Shown piece by piece: positions 50,876-59,680 of a DNA stretch of 64,000 bases. Source of the stretch: Nocardia brasiliensis IFM 10847 (lineage in GTDB: Bacteria > Actinomycetota > Actinomycetes > Mycobacteriales > Mycobacteriaceae); assembly GCF_000710915.1 (NCBI RefSeq), contig NZ_BAUA01000195.1:1-64000 (forward strand). Reading direction: 5' to 3'. Each line of letters opens with the position of its first letter. Within the stretch, counting starts at the first letter, position 1. Under the pieces are notes generated by a model, which was not told where the DNA came from, did no database searches, and saw only the letters and a list, made by a program, of their open reading frames with translations. The translations under genes were made by a program, and so were the position numbers.

Positions 50876-51916
50876 TCAGAGGGTTTCGTTGAGCGCCTTG
50901 ATCGGCATCTTCAACTCGCCCAGCAGATCCAGATCCGCCTCGGCGGGCCTGCCGAGCGTGGTCAGGTAGTTGCCGACGATGACGGCGTTGATGCCGCCGA
51001 GGATGCCCTGCTTGGCGCCGAGGTCGCCGAGGGTGATCTCGCGACCGCCCGCGAAACGAAGGATGGTGCGCGGCAAGGCGAGCCGGAACGCGGCGACCGC
51101 GCGCAGCGCGTCCGCGGCGGGCAGGACCTCGAGATCGCCGAACGGGGTGCCGGGGCGCGGGTTGAGGAAGTTCAGCGGGACCTCGTCCGGTTCCAGCTCG
51201 GCCAGGTTCGCCGCGAATTCCGCACGCTGCTCCAGCGTTTCGCCCATGCCGAGGATGCCGCCGCAGCACACCTCCATGCCCGCCGCGCGCACCATGCGCA
51301 GGGTGTCCCAGCGTTCCTCCCAGGTGTGCGTGGTGACCACGTTCGGGAAGTAGGAGCGGGAGGTCTCCAGGTTGTGGTTGTAGCGGTGCACGCCCATCGC
51401 GGCGAGCTGGTCGACCTGGTCCTGGGTGAGCATGCCCAGCGAGCACGCGACCTGGATATCGACCTCGTTGCGGATCGCTTCGACGCCCGCGGCGACCTGC
51501 GCCATCAGGCGCGCGTCCGGGCCGCGCACCGCGGCCACGATGCAGAATTCGGTGGCACCGGTCTTGGCGGTCTGCTTGGCGGCTTCGACCAGGCTCGGAA
51601 TGTCGAGCCAGGCGGCCCGCACCGGCGACTGGAACAGGCCGGACTGGGAGCAGAAATGGCAGTCCTCGGGGCAGCCACCGGTCTTGAGGCTGATGATGCC
51701 TTCGACCTCGACCTCCGGGCCGCACCACTTCATCCGCACGTCGTGGGCGAGGGCGAGCAGCTCCTCGAGCTGGTCGTCGCCGAGGCGGAGCACCTCGAGG
51801 GTCTGCTCCTGAGTGAGCCCGACACCGCGCTCGAGCACCTGCGCCCGGGCGACGGACAGGATCGCGGCGGCCGCCGGCGGGGCGGGCGGATAGGTATCAA
51901 CGGGGGCCTGGGTCAC
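50876..51916 (-). CDS. bioB: Biotin synthase
   Basis: A 346-residue radical-SAM enzyme inserting sulfur into dethiobiotin. The [4Fe-4S] motif is GGCPEDCHFCSQSG (Cys at about 74, 78, 81); CIVAAVRGP, VQVACSLGML and YNHNLETS continue the barrel, with FAGGRE (Arg of the [2Fe-2S] site) near residue 282. GTG 51916 starts a Pro/Ala-rich leader of 25 residues. A promoter with TTGACT-17-TAACCT and a TGAAC-N3-GTTCA operator lies 40 bp upstream, next to the divergent BioQ-type gene. Confidence 0.97.
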   Translation of the reverse strand: MTQAPVDTYPPAPPAAAAILSVARAQVLERGVGLTQEQTLEVLRLGDDQLEELLALAHDVRMKWCGPEVEVEGIISLKTGGCPEDCHFCSQSGLFQSPVRAAWLDIPSLVEAAKQTAKTGATEFCIVAAVRGPDARLMAQVAAGVEAIRNEVDIQVACSLGMLTQDQVDQLAAMGVHRYNHNLETSRSYFPNVVTTHTWEERWDTLRMVRAAGMEVCCGGILGMGETLEQRAEFAANLAELEPDEVPLNFLNPRPGTPFGDLEVLPAADALRAVAAFRLALPRTILRFAGGREITLGDLGAKQGILGGINAVIVGNYLTTLGRPAEADLDLLGELKMPIKALNETL

Positions 51917-51956
51917 TGCACGAATCCCTTCGTCCGGCCGAGGTGGCCGTGCAACT

Positions 51957-51997
51957 TGAACGGCGTTCAGGTTAGGGTAGCGCGGGCAGTGAGTCAA
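51957..51997 (-). promoter_or_regulatory. bioB promoter with BioQ-type operator
   Basis: On the minus strand TTGACT (51997-51992), a 17-bp spacer and TAACCT (51974-51969) form a good -35/-10 pair. The palindrome TGAAC-GGC-GTTCA (51957-51969) overlaps the -10 end and the expected start site. The same half-sites occur upstream of bioF (63829-63843). This matches the actinobacterial BioQ operator pattern as I know it. Confidence 0.8.
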
Positions 51998-52108
51998 AAC
52001 ACTGCGGCACCCGAGGCGTGACTCGGACGCGGCGGCACAACCGAGCGTCCCGAGGCGGTAGCGTGCGTGCTCAGACAGGTACTGCCATGGATAGACGGAG
52101 GAAATCGG

Positions 52109-52693
52109 GTGCAGCTGCACAGAGCGGACGTGGTCGACGGCGCCATCGCGATTCTCGACCAGTACGGCCTCGCCGATCTGACCATGCGCAGGCTGGCCGG
52201 CTCGCTCCAGGTGCAGCCTGGCGCCCTGTACTGGCACTTCCCGAACAAGCAGGCGCTGCTCGGCGCGGTCGCGGACAAGATCCTCGCGCCGATGGACGAT
52301 CCGATCGTCGCGACCGAATGGTCCGGCCAGGTCATCGAATTGGCGCACCGGCTGCGCGACTGCCTGCTCGCTTACCGGGACGGCGCCGAATTGGTCTCGG
52401 CCACTTACGCTTCCCGGCTCACCACGAGCAAAGGCCGCGAACGCATGGTGAGCGCCGCCATCCGGGCGGGCATGCCCCGCTCCGAGGCCGAACTCAGCTC
52501 CTTCACGCTGCTGTACTACGTGCTCGGCCAGACCGTCGACGAACAGTCCAGGATGCAGATGGATTCCGCGGGCGCACTACCCGAGGACGACACCCCGCTC
52601 GACGAGATCCCGGATCCCACGGCACGTTTCGACTTCGGCCTGCAACTGTTCGTCGCGGGCGTGCGGCACCTGCTCGGCACCCGCGTCCGCTGA
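52109..52693 (+). CDS. bioQ: TetR-family biotin repressor, BioQ-like
   Basis: A 194-residue TetR protein. HTH: AIAILDQYGLADLTMRRLAGSL then QVQPGALYWHFPNKQALLGAV (about residues 10-50), with a TetR_C-like C-terminal domain. In mycobacteria BioQ is encoded next to bioB and represses the biotin genes; the same position and two matching operators support this. GTG 52109 follows GGAGGA by 7 bp and was chosen over GTG 52067. Confidence 0.82.
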   Translation: MQLHRADVVDGAIAILDQYGLADLTMRRLAGSLQVQPGALYWHFPNKQALLGAVADKILAPMDDPIVATEWSGQVIELAHRLRDCLLAYRDGAELVSATYASRLTTSKGRERMVSAAIRAGMPRSEAELSSFTLLYYVLGQTVDEQSRMQMDSAGALPEDDTPLDEIPDPTARFDFGLQLFVAGVRHLLGTRVR

Positions 52694-52739
52694 TTCCCGC
52701 CCATGCCGGGATGCCGGACTTCGGCGACGGCACGGCGGT

Positions 52740-53090
52740 TCAGGGATCGACCGGAAGCGGTTGCACGCGGACACCGTTGTGGCCGGGAAACCAGCGATAC
52801 ATCGCGCCCGCCACGAGCGGACCGGCGAACATGCCGACGTCATGGGTCAGCCGCCAGGCGCCGAGGAATTCGGCCCGCCTGCCGTCCGGCGCCGCGTCGG
52901 CGCCGACGGTCATGATCACGCCGTTGCTGACCCCGTCGGCGAGCCCGAGCAGCACCGCGACCACGCCGTCCGATGAGCGACGAGGTGTCCGGCAACACGC
53001 CGAAACCCAAGGCGAACAACACCATTGCCGCTACACCGACGGCGCGACCGCCGCGCCGGTCGAGCCAGATGCCCGCCGGGTAGGACCTAC
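52740..53090 (-). pseudogene. Remnant of an MFS transporter C-terminus
   Basis: Two minus-strand frames join near 52970. The first gives PAGIWLDRRGGRAVGVAAMV then LFALGFGVLPDTSSLIG; the second gives VVAVLLGLADGVSNGVIMTVGA, RRAEFLGAWRLTHDVGM and FAGPLVAGAMYRWF. This is the last third of a drug/H+ antiporter-type MFS protein. The N-terminal two thirds are missing and a frameshift is present. It ends at 52740. Confidence 0.7.
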
Positions 53091-53152
53091 CCGGGATCCC
53101 GCAGAATCCCGCTGCGCGACAGCCGGTTCGGGCACGCGTGGGACCGGTGGGC

Positions 53153-54502
53153 TCACCGGGCGAGCGCGGGGCGGCGGGCGAAACGGCTTTCGGGGCGGGG
53201 CAGGCCGAAATGATCGCGCAGCGTGGTGCCGCTGTACTCGGTGCGGAAGAGGCCACGTTCCTGCAGGATCGGAACGACGGTCGCGGCGAACACCTCGAGG
53301 CCGCCGGGGTAGTACGGCGGCATCACGTTGAAACCGTCTGCGGCGCCGCCGCGGAACCACTCCTCGATGGTGTCGGCGACCTGTTCCGGCGTACCCGCGA
53401 ACACCCGGTGCCCGCGCGCACCGGCGAGGCGGTGCAGCAGAGCGCGCACGGTCGGCCGCTCGCGCTGCACGATGCCCGCGACGACCTGCAACCTGCTGCG
53501 GCCGTTGTCGGTGACGTCGCCGGCGTCGTCGAACAGATCGACCGGAATATCGCCGTCCAGCGGCAGGTGCCGCAGGCTCTTGCCGACGATGTTCTCCAGC
53601 TGGGTCAGACCGTACTCCGGAACGGTCAGCTCGTTGAACTCCCGTTCGAGCCGCTTGGCCGCCGCCTCGGTATCGCCGATGAACGGGCTGATCCCGGGCA
53701 AGATCTTGACGTGTTCGGGCGCGCGTCCGAAACCTGCCGCCTGGGCCTTGATATCGGCGTAGAAGGCCTGCGCGTCCTCGAGCCGCTGATGAGCGGTGAA
53801 GATCGCCTCCGCGTATTTGCCCGCGAACGAACGCCCTTCGTTGGAAGCCCCGGCTTGAACCAGTACCGGGTAACCCTGCGGCGTGCGCGGCGCGTTGAAC
53901 GGCCCACGCACCCGCAGATATTCGCCGACGAAGTCGATCGGGTGGATCTTCGCGGGATCGGCGTACCGCCCGCCTGCCCGGTCCAGCACGATGGCGTCGT
54001 CTTCCCAGCTGTCCCACAGCGCGACCACCGCGTCCACGAATTCCCTTGCCCGCGCGTAGCGTTCGGCGTGGTCGGGGTGCTTGGCCAACCCGAAGTTGGC
54101 GGCGGCGAGATCGGTGCCGGTGGTGACGATGTTCCAGCCAGCGCGGCCACCGGAGATGTGGTCGAGCGTGGAGAACAGCCTGGCCAGGTTGTACGGCTCG
54201 TAATAGGTCGTCGAGGCTGTCGCGATCAGCCCGAGATGTGTTGTCGCCGTGGCGATCGCGGTGAGCAGCGTGATCGGTTCCAGGCCGGAGCCCGCATTGT
54301 GCTCGACGTTGGTGCGCAGCGCCGGACCGTCGGCGAAGAACACCGCGTCCAGTTTCGCGGCCTCGGCCGTGCGGCCGATCTCCTGGTAGTAGGCGGCGTC
54401 GTAGATCCGATGCGGCTGGCTGTCGGGATGCCGCCATGCCGCCTCGTGATGGCCGGACGGGTAGATGAACGCGTTCAGGCTGAGCTGACGGGGAGTACTC
54501 AT
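53153..54502 (-). CDS. LLM-class FMN-dependent monooxygenase (NtaA/SnaA/DszA family)
   Basis: A 449-residue luciferase-like monooxygenase. NAFIYPSGHHEAAWRHP at the start, LDAVFFADGPAL, FSTLDHISGGRAGWNIVTTG, KHPDHAERYARAREFVDAVVALWDSWED and PVLVQAGASNEGRSFAGKYAEAIF are characteristic of the NtaA/SnaA/SoxA/DszA group, which use reduced FMN to oxidise sulfur compounds or aminocarboxylates. Its start overlaps the ssuB stop by 4 nt, so it is likely to desulfonate the substrate brought in by the ABC transporter. No flavin reductase is nearby. Confidence 0.93.
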   Translation of the reverse strand: MSTPRQLSLNAFIYPSGHHEAAWRHPDSQPHRIYDAAYYQEIGRTAEAAKLDAVFFADGPALRTNVEHNAGSGLEPITLLTAIATATTHLGLIATASTTYYEPYNLARLFSTLDHISGGRAGWNIVTTGTDLAAANFGLAKHPDHAERYARAREFVDAVVALWDSWEDDAIVLDRAGGRYADPAKIHPIDFVGEYLRVRGPFNAPRTPQGYPVLVQAGASNEGRSFAGKYAEAIFTAHQRLEDAQAFYADIKAQAAGFGRAPEHVKILPGISPFIGDTEAAAKRLEREFNELTVPEYGLTQLENIVGKSLRHLPLDGDIPVDLFDDAGDVTDNGRSRLQVVAGIVQRERPTVRALLHRLAGARGHRVFAGTPEQVADTIEEWFRGGAADGFNVMPPYYPGGLEVFAATVVPILQERGLFRTEYSGTTLRDHFGLPRPESRFARRPALAR

Positions 54503-55260
54503 GAGGCTTGCTTCTCTTCCGCGCGAGGGGCCGGCTGACCGGCGGGACCGACGCCCAGGCTGGCCAGCAGCAGGGACCGGTAGTGGTTGAAGGCCGGATC
54601 ACTGTGGTGGCGGGGACGTTCCAGATCGATGCGCTGGTCCACCGCGATACTGCCGCCGTCGAGCACCAGCACCCGGTCGGCGAGCAGCACGGCCTCGTCG
54701 ACATCGTGGGTGACCAGCAGCACGGCGGGTTTGTGCCGGGCGCACAGGTCCTGCAGCAGCGCGTGCATCTTGATCCGGGTGAGCGCGTCGAGCGCGCCGA
54801 ACGGCTCGTCGGCGAGCAGCAACTCCGGTTCCCGGACCAGCGAGCGCGCCAACGCGACGCGCTGTTGCTCGCCCCCGGAAAGCTCCCTGGGCCACGCCTT
54901 TTCGCGACCGGCCAGGCCGACCTCCGCGAGCGCCGCACGTCCACGTTCGGCCGCGTCGCCGCCGGTCAGGCCGAGAATGACGTTGTCGAGCACCCGCGCC
55001 CACGGCAGCAGCCGCGAGTCCTGGAACACCACGGCCCGTTCGGCGGGCACGGTCAGCTCGCCCGAACCCGGTACGTCGTAGTCCAATTCGGCGAGTGCCC
55101 GCAGCAGGGTGCTCTTGCCGGAACCGCTGCGCCCGAGCAGCGCGACGAATTCGCCACGCGCGATATCGATGTCGAGGTCGCGCAACACGACCCGGTCGCC
55201 GAAGCCGCGGCGCAACTCCCGGGTGCGCACGACGCTCAGTCGCCCAGTGTCGATCGCCAT
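54499..55260 (-). CDS. ssuB: Sulfonate/nitrate-type ABC transporter ATPase
   Basis: A 253-residue ABC ATPase: Walker A LLGRSGSGKSTLL (about 41-53), signature LSGGEQQRVALARSL, Walker B LLLADEPFGALDALTR and the H-loop VTHDVDEAVLLADRV. The DEAVLLADR sequence is typical of the SsuB/TauB/NrtD family. It overlaps the permease gene by 25 nt, so the two are tightly coupled. Drives import of an organic sulfur source, as inferred from the LLM gene. Confidence 0.93.
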   Translation of the reverse strand: MAIDTGRLSVVRTRELRRGFGDRVVLRDLDIDIARGEFVALLGRSGSGKSTLLRALAELDYDVPGSGELTVPAERAVVFQDSRLLPWARVLDNVILGLTGGDAAERGRAALAEVGLAGREKAWPRELSGGEQQRVALARSLVREPELLLADEPFGALDALTRIKMHALLQDLCARHKPAVLLVTHDVDEAVLLADRVLVLDGGSIAVDQRIDLERPRHHSDPAFNHYRSLLLASLGVGPAGQPAPRAEEKQAS

Positions 55261-56096
55261 GACAGCGCCTTCCTTTCCACCGCGCGGACGGCGAGATCGC
55301 CGAAAAGCCCGAGCAGGCCGTAGATCACGAGACCGACCACGATCACGTCGATCTGCCCGTAGGTGCGAGCCTGGGTCATCAGGTAGCCGATGCCGCTGGT
55401 CGCGTTGACCTGTTCCACCACCACCAGGGCCAGCCATGCGATGGTGACCGCGAGCCGCAGCCCGATGAAGAAGCCGGGCAGCGATCCGGGCAGCGCGACG
55501 CGTCGGATGAACCCCCAGCGCGACAGTCCCACGGTCTGTGCGAGCTCCACGTATCTGGCGTCGACGCTGCGCAGGTAGGCGTGGGTGTTCAGGTAGATCG
55601 GGATGGCCACGCTGGTCGTGATGACGACCAGCTTCATCTCCTCGCCGATGCCGAACCAGACGATGAACAGCGGAATCAGCGCCAAGGTCGGGATCGCCCG
55701 CTTGATCTGGATGGGGCCGTCCACCAAGGCTTCCCCGATCCGGCTGAGCCCGGCGACCAAGGCCAGGATCAGGCCGGCGAGCACGCCGATGACCAGGCCG
55801 ATCCCGGCACGCTGCACCGAGGTCAGCAGATTCGATTGCAGGCGGCCGTCCGCGGCCAGGTCGCCTGCGGTCTGGGCGACCACCCACGGCGCGGGCAGCG
55901 TCTCCGGATCCAGTGCGCCGGAGGCGGACCCGAGCACCCAGGCCGCGATCAGCAGCACGGGGCCGAGGGCGACGCCGAACGGAATCGGCCGTCCCGGACC
56001 GAGCCTGCGCCCGGCCGGTTTACGTTTGGCCGGGGCTGCGGCCGGCGCACGGCCACGCCCGAGCCTGCCGAGAACTCCTGCGTCCAGTGTCGCCAT
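55236..56096 (-). CDS. ssuC: Sulfonate-type ABC transporter permease
   Basis: A 286-residue permease with six helices and an N-terminal basic tail (GRLGRGRAPAAAPAKRKPAG). The EAA loop LAQTVGLSRWGFIRRVALPGS and the motif IPTLALIPLFIVWFGIGEEMK are those of SsuC/TauC. The ATG at 56096 overlaps the TGA of the binding protein by one base. Operon with ssuB and the monooxygenase. Confidence 0.93.
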   Translation of the reverse strand: MATLDAGVLGRLGRGRAPAAAPAKRKPAGRRLGPGRPIPFGVALGPVLLIAAWVLGSASGALDPETLPAPWVVAQTAGDLAADGRLQSNLLTSVQRAGIGLVIGVLAGLILALVAGLSRIGEALVDGPIQIKRAIPTLALIPLFIVWFGIGEEMKLVVITTSVAIPIYLNTHAYLRSVDARYVELAQTVGLSRWGFIRRVALPGSLPGFFIGLRLAVTIAWLALVVVEQVNATSGIGYLMTQARTYGQIDVIVVGLVIYGLLGLFGDLAVRAVERKALSWRSTLGD

Positions 56097-57187
56097 CAGC
56101 GTTCCTTCGGTGCGTGAGCGGCGCCGCTGGCGCTGACCGCTTCGGTGATCGCGGCATCGAAGCGCAGGTCGAAACTCTTGGCGGCCTGCACCTTCTTCGG
56201 CAGTTCGCCCGCCTTGTCGATGACGTCGATGGTGGCCTGCTGCCGATCGACGAGCTGCTGGTTCAGGTGCGGGAAGGTGAGGATGCCGAGCGAATCGACG
56301 ATGCGCTTCGCGTCGTCGGCACTCACCTTCTGGTTTTCGATGTAGTACTTGCGCGCCCATTCGTCCTGGTGCGTGTTGGTCCACTGGTTGGCGCGGATGT
56401 AGGCGCCCACCAGGGCCCGCGTGGCGGCCGCCTTGGCCGGGTCCTGCACCACCGCGCGGCGCGCGTAGAGATAGGCGAGGCCGCCGTAGATGCCTTCGGT
56501 CTCGCTGTCCGGGATGAGGCTCGCGCCCGGAGTGCGCAGCAGCCGAGTGACATTGGGTTCGATCAAGGGGGCGACGTCCACCTGCCCGGTCCGCACCGCG
56601 TCGAGGAACTCGGCCAATTGCAACCGGACCAGTTGCACGTCAGCGGGTTTCAGCCCGGCCTTGTCCAGCGCTCGCAACACCGCGGCCTGCTGCGCGGTGC
56701 CTTCGGCGTAGGCGATCTTCTTGCCTTTGAGATCGGTCAACTTGGTGATCTGCCTGCCCGGCGCCACCGCGAGTTTCAATGCGGTACTGCTGGTTTGGTA
56801 GGCGGCCACGATCGGCACGTCCTGGCCCGCGGCCGCGGCGTGGATGGGCGGGACGTCGCCGACCGGCGCGATATCGGCCGCCTCGGCGCGGAACGCCTCC
56901 AAGATCGCCGGGCCGCCGATGAAGTTGGCGAACTCCACCTCGAACGGCAGCTTGTCCAGCTCGCCGGACACCCGCAGCGCGGTCTGCAATCGCTCCTGCT
57001 GGTCGGCGACAACGATTTTGGTTCCGGCCGGAACTTCTACGGGCAGCGGAGTATCGGCGACGGGACCGACCGGCTTGTCGTTGTTCGAGCAGCCGGTGAG
57101 TCCGAGGGTCGCAACGGTCGCCACGGCGAGCAATGCGGCGGTGGTGCGGCCATGGCGGCCGAACAGGGACGTGCGTGGTCGGTACAT
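56096..57187 (-). CDS. ssuA: Sulfonate-type ABC transporter substrate-binding lipoprotein
   Basis: A 363-residue binding protein. Signal with lipobox LGLTGC (lipidated Cys about residue 33) after a basic N-terminus. Mature motifs VADQQERLQTALRVSGELDKL, FEVEFANFIGGPAILEAFRA and LKGKKIAYAEGTAQQAAVLRAL are typical of SsuA-like proteins. It heads the operon ssuA-C-B-monooxygenase. The 64 bp upstream hold an AGACAAA/TTTGTCT inverted repeat. The ligand is not determined; an alkane sulfonate or ester is likely. Confidence 0.93.
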   Translation of the reverse strand: MYRPRTSLFGRHGRTTAALLAVATVATLGLTGCSNNDKPVGPVADTPLPVEVPAGTKIVVADQQERLQTALRVSGELDKLPFEVEFANFIGGPAILEAFRAEAADIAPVGDVPPIHAAAAGQDVPIVAAYQTSSTALKLAVAPGRQITKLTDLKGKKIAYAEGTAQQAAVLRALDKAGLKPADVQLVRLQLAEFLDAVRTGQVDVAPLIEPNVTRLLRTPGASLIPDSETEGIYGGLAYLYARRAVVQDPAKAAATRALVGAYIRANQWTNTHQDEWARKYYIENQKVSADDAKRIVDSLGILTFPHLNQQLVDRQQATIDVIDKAGELPKKVQAAKSFDLRFDAAITEAVSASGAAHAPKER

Positions 57188-57202
57188 ACTCGGATTCAAA
57201 CA

Positions 57203-57232
57203 AGACAAAACCGGCCCGAACACCGTTTGTCT
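57203..57232. promoter_or_regulatory. Inverted repeat upstream of ssuA
   Basis: AGACAAA (57203-57209) and TTTGTCT (57226-57232) face each other over 16 bp that contain CCCGAACACCG, the motif also clustered at 4717-5026. It lies between the end of the upstream hydrolase gene and ssuA, 16 bp before the ssuA start codon. Operator and weak terminator are both possible. Confidence 0.45.
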
Positions 57233-57251
57233 CAGGCTGGTTCGAACTGCC

Positions 57252-58421
57252 TCAGCCCGGTGCGGCCGAGCTGATCGTCGTGCGGACCCGCTGCTGATAG
57301 CGCTGGATGAAGGGCACGATCTGCTGCTCGATCACGGTGTTGTACTCCACCGGACGCTGCATCGGGTTGGCGTGCCCGGTGTTTCGCGCCTGCACCACCG
57401 AGAGGGTGCCGTCGACCCCGCCGGCCTGTTCGATCAGCACCCGGTGCGAGTACTCCACATCGACCACCCGGTCTCTGCTCGCGTCCCGGGGGCGGATGAA
57501 AACGACAGCGGGACGGGCTTTTCCGTCCACGGGCGCGGCCAGGGCGCGTAGATCGTTCGTCGCGCCGCCCGCGACGATCGCGGTGAACTGCGATTCGATC
57601 AAACCGTTGCTCGCCGCGTTGCGGGAGAAGATCTTCTCCCGCAGCACCTCGCCGAGCACGTCACGCAACGGGGCGAAGCGGATGCCGGGCGGCGTGCCAC
57701 CCCCGCCGTGCGAGACGAAACGGTCCCGCCGCGCATAGGTTTCCACCGCCAGGCGCAACAGCCTGCTCTCCCGCGCACCGGGCAGCCAGCGCATCCAGCG
57801 CACCATGTCCTCGCCGCGACCGCGGCTCTCCGGGCGGACCGCGTCCAGGTCCACCGGCGTGCAGTCCAGGATCACCCCCACCAGCCTGCGATCGCTGTCG
57901 AGATGAATGTGCTTGGCCACTTCCAGCGCGATCACCCCGCCCATGCTGTGCCCGACCAGCACAACGTTCTTCAAACCGGACAGTTCGGCGGCGCGCACGA
58001 TCAGTTCGGCGATGACTTTGGTGTCGATACCTTCGTTGTCGTAGCGGATCGCCCACACCATGCCCATCCGGCGCAGCGAGGGCAGGGCCGCGGCGGTCGC
58101 GCTGGCGTCCACGTTGCCCAGACCGACCATGTCCACCACCACCGTGTCCCAATCGCGGGGATCGGCCGGAGCCGCGACGGGCAGGATCGCGGGGTCGGTG
58201 CGCGCCAGGCGCGCCGCTTCCGGCTGCACATCGAAGGTCAGATATTGCGCATAGCAGATGAGTACGGCGACGAGCAGTACGAGCACCCGCACCATGGCCG
58301 ACTTGGTCCGGCGCAACGACTTCCACTCGTGCCACAGGTTCGTTTCCCGTAGCCGGGCTCTGCGTCGCGCGTCGTCCCAGTCCGCGACAGTGGACGGGTG
58401 CCGATCTTCGAACGGCGACAT
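57252..58421 (-). CDS. Membrane-anchored alpha/beta hydrolase (lipase-like)
   Basis: A 389-residue serine hydrolase. One N-terminal helix (AMVRVLVLLVAVLICYAQYLT, about 40-60) would anchor it in the membrane. The catalytic elbow is VVLVGHSMGGVIALEVA (about residue 160). A late His in ARNTGHANPMQRP completes the triad. It has a basic cytoplasmic start SPFEDRHPSTVADWDDARRR. The ATG at 58421 was chosen as the first plausible start; longer frames run into the cobalamin leader on the other strand. Substrate unknown. Confidence 0.8.
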   Translation of the reverse strand: MSPFEDRHPSTVADWDDARRRARLRETNLWHEWKSLRRTKSAMVRVLVLLVAVLICYAQYLTFDVQPEAARLARTDPAILPVAAPADPRDWDTVVVDMVGLGNVDASATAAALPSLRRMGMVWAIRYDNEGIDTKVIAELIVRAAELSGLKNVVLVGHSMGGVIALEVAKHIHLDSDRRLVGVILDCTPVDLDAVRPESRGRGEDMVRWMRWLPGARESRLLRLAVETYARRDRFVSHGGGGTPPGIRFAPLRDVLGEVLREKIFSRNAASNGLIESQFTAIVAGGATNDLRALAAPVDGKARPAVVFIRPRDASRDRVVDVEYSHRVLIEQAGGVDGTLSVVQARNTGHANPMQRPVEYNTVIEQQIVPFIQRYQQRVRTTISSAAPG

Positions 58422-58514
58422 CTTCCCCACTGTAGGTAACGGAACCGAGCCGTCGCCATGTCGCACGCGGCCCCGCGCGAGTGTTAACCCGACCGACCGG
58501 TAGAGTTCTCCCGT

Positions 58515-58640
58515 CCTACCTGGCAGGTGCGGGAAACCGGTGCGAATCCGGTACGGTCGCGCCACTGTGATCGCCACCACGGCGAGAGTCAGACCTCCCC
58601 TGCCGAGCAACTCTGGAGAGGCCGCGACTTGCCTGTGGAG
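58515..58640 (+). promoter_or_regulatory. Cobalamin riboswitch
   Basis: The leader carries the adenosylcobalamin-riboswitch signs: GGTGCGGGAAACCGGTGCGAA, TCCGGTACGGTCGCGCCACTGTGA (the GCCACTG B12 box, about 58550-58570), then GAGAGTCAGACCTC. It ends about 8 bp before the btuC start, so it should act by hiding the ribosome site when B12 binds. The boundaries are approximate. Confidence 0.9.
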
Positions 58641-58648
58641 CAACGCCG

Positions 58649-59680
58649 ATGATCCGTGCCCGCACGGCGATCGTGCTGCCCGTACTCGGCGCCCTACTCG
58701 GCTGCGCCATGCTCGTCGCCACCGGTTTCGGTGCGGAGAACCTGCCCGTCGCCTCGGTGATCGAGGTGCTGTGGCATCGGCTCACCGGGCAGCCGCCCAC
58801 CGATTTCGGGCTGGACACCATCGTGTGGCAGCTGCGCGTGCCGCGCACCGTGCTCGCCGCGATCGTCGGGGCCGGGCTCGCGCTGGCCGGAACCGCGATG
58901 CAGACGCTGGTGCGCAATCCGCTCGCCGATCCGTACCTGCTCGGCGTGTCCTCGGGTGCGGGAGTCGGTGCGGCCGCGGTCATCACCTCGGGGCTGTTCG
59001 CCGGTGCGGGCGTGTGGGCACTCTCCGGCGGCGCGCTGGTCGGCGCGTTCATCGCGGCGGCGCTGGTGTTCCTGATCGCCGTGGCGCAGGGCGGGCTGAC
59101 GCCGCTGCGACTGGTGCTCACCGGCACCGTCCTCGGTTCCGCTTTCGCCGCGCTGAGCAGTTATCTGATCTTCCGGCGGCCCGATCCGGCCGCCGCCCAA
59201 TCCGTGCTGTTCTGGTTGCTCGGCAGTCTCGCCGGAGCCGACTGGACGCGAATCGCGTTGCCGCTCAGCGTGGTCGCCCTCGCGGGCGGCGTGCTGCTGG
59301 CCACCGGCGGCTGGCTGGACGCGCTGACCGTCGGCGCCGATACCGCCGCGTCGCTGGGTGTTCCGGTGAAGGAACTCCGTATCGGATTGTTCGTGTTGCT
59401 CGCGGTGCTCGTCGGCGTGCTCGTCGCGGTTTCCGGCGGTATCGGCTTCGTCGGACTGGTCGTGCCACACGCCACCCGCCTGCTCGTCGGTCCGCGCCAC
59501 CGCAGCCTGCTGCCCGCCTGCGCCCTCTGCGGCGCCCTGTTCCTCGTCATCGCCGACGCCTTCACCCGCATCGTCGTGCGCCCCACCGAAATCCCCGTCG
59601 GCGTCCTCACCGGCCTCATCGGCGCCCCCGCCTTCCTCATCCTCATGGGCCGCCGCCGCTACCGCTTCGGTGAAGCATGA
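58649..59680 (+). CDS. btuC: Vitamin B12 (FecCD-type) ABC transporter permease
   Basis: A 343-residue permease with about nine or ten helices. RVPRTVLAAIVGAGLALAGTAMQ, LVRNPLADPYLLGVSSGAGVG and SGGIGFVGLVVPHATRLLVGPRHR are the BtuC/FecCD hallmarks. It lies directly behind the cobalamin riboswitch and overlaps btuD by 4 nt, so cobalamin rather than iron is the expected ligand. Periplasmic partner: the btuF-like gene downstream. Confidence 0.94.
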   Translation: MIRARTAIVLPVLGALLGCAMLVATGFGAENLPVASVIEVLWHRLTGQPPTDFGLDTIVWQLRVPRTVLAAIVGAGLALAGTAMQTLVRNPLADPYLLGVSSGAGVGAAAVITSGLFAGAGVWALSGGALVGAFIAAALVFLIAVAQGGLTPLRLVLTGTVLGSAFAALSSYLIFRRPDPAAAQSVLFWLLGSLAGADWTRIALPLSVVALAGGVLLATGGWLDALTVGADTAASLGVPVKELRIGLFVLLAVLVGVLVAVSGGIGFVGLVVPHATRLLVGPRHRSLLPACALCGALFLVIADAFTRIVVRPTEIPVGVLTGLIGAPAFLILMGRRRYRFGEA

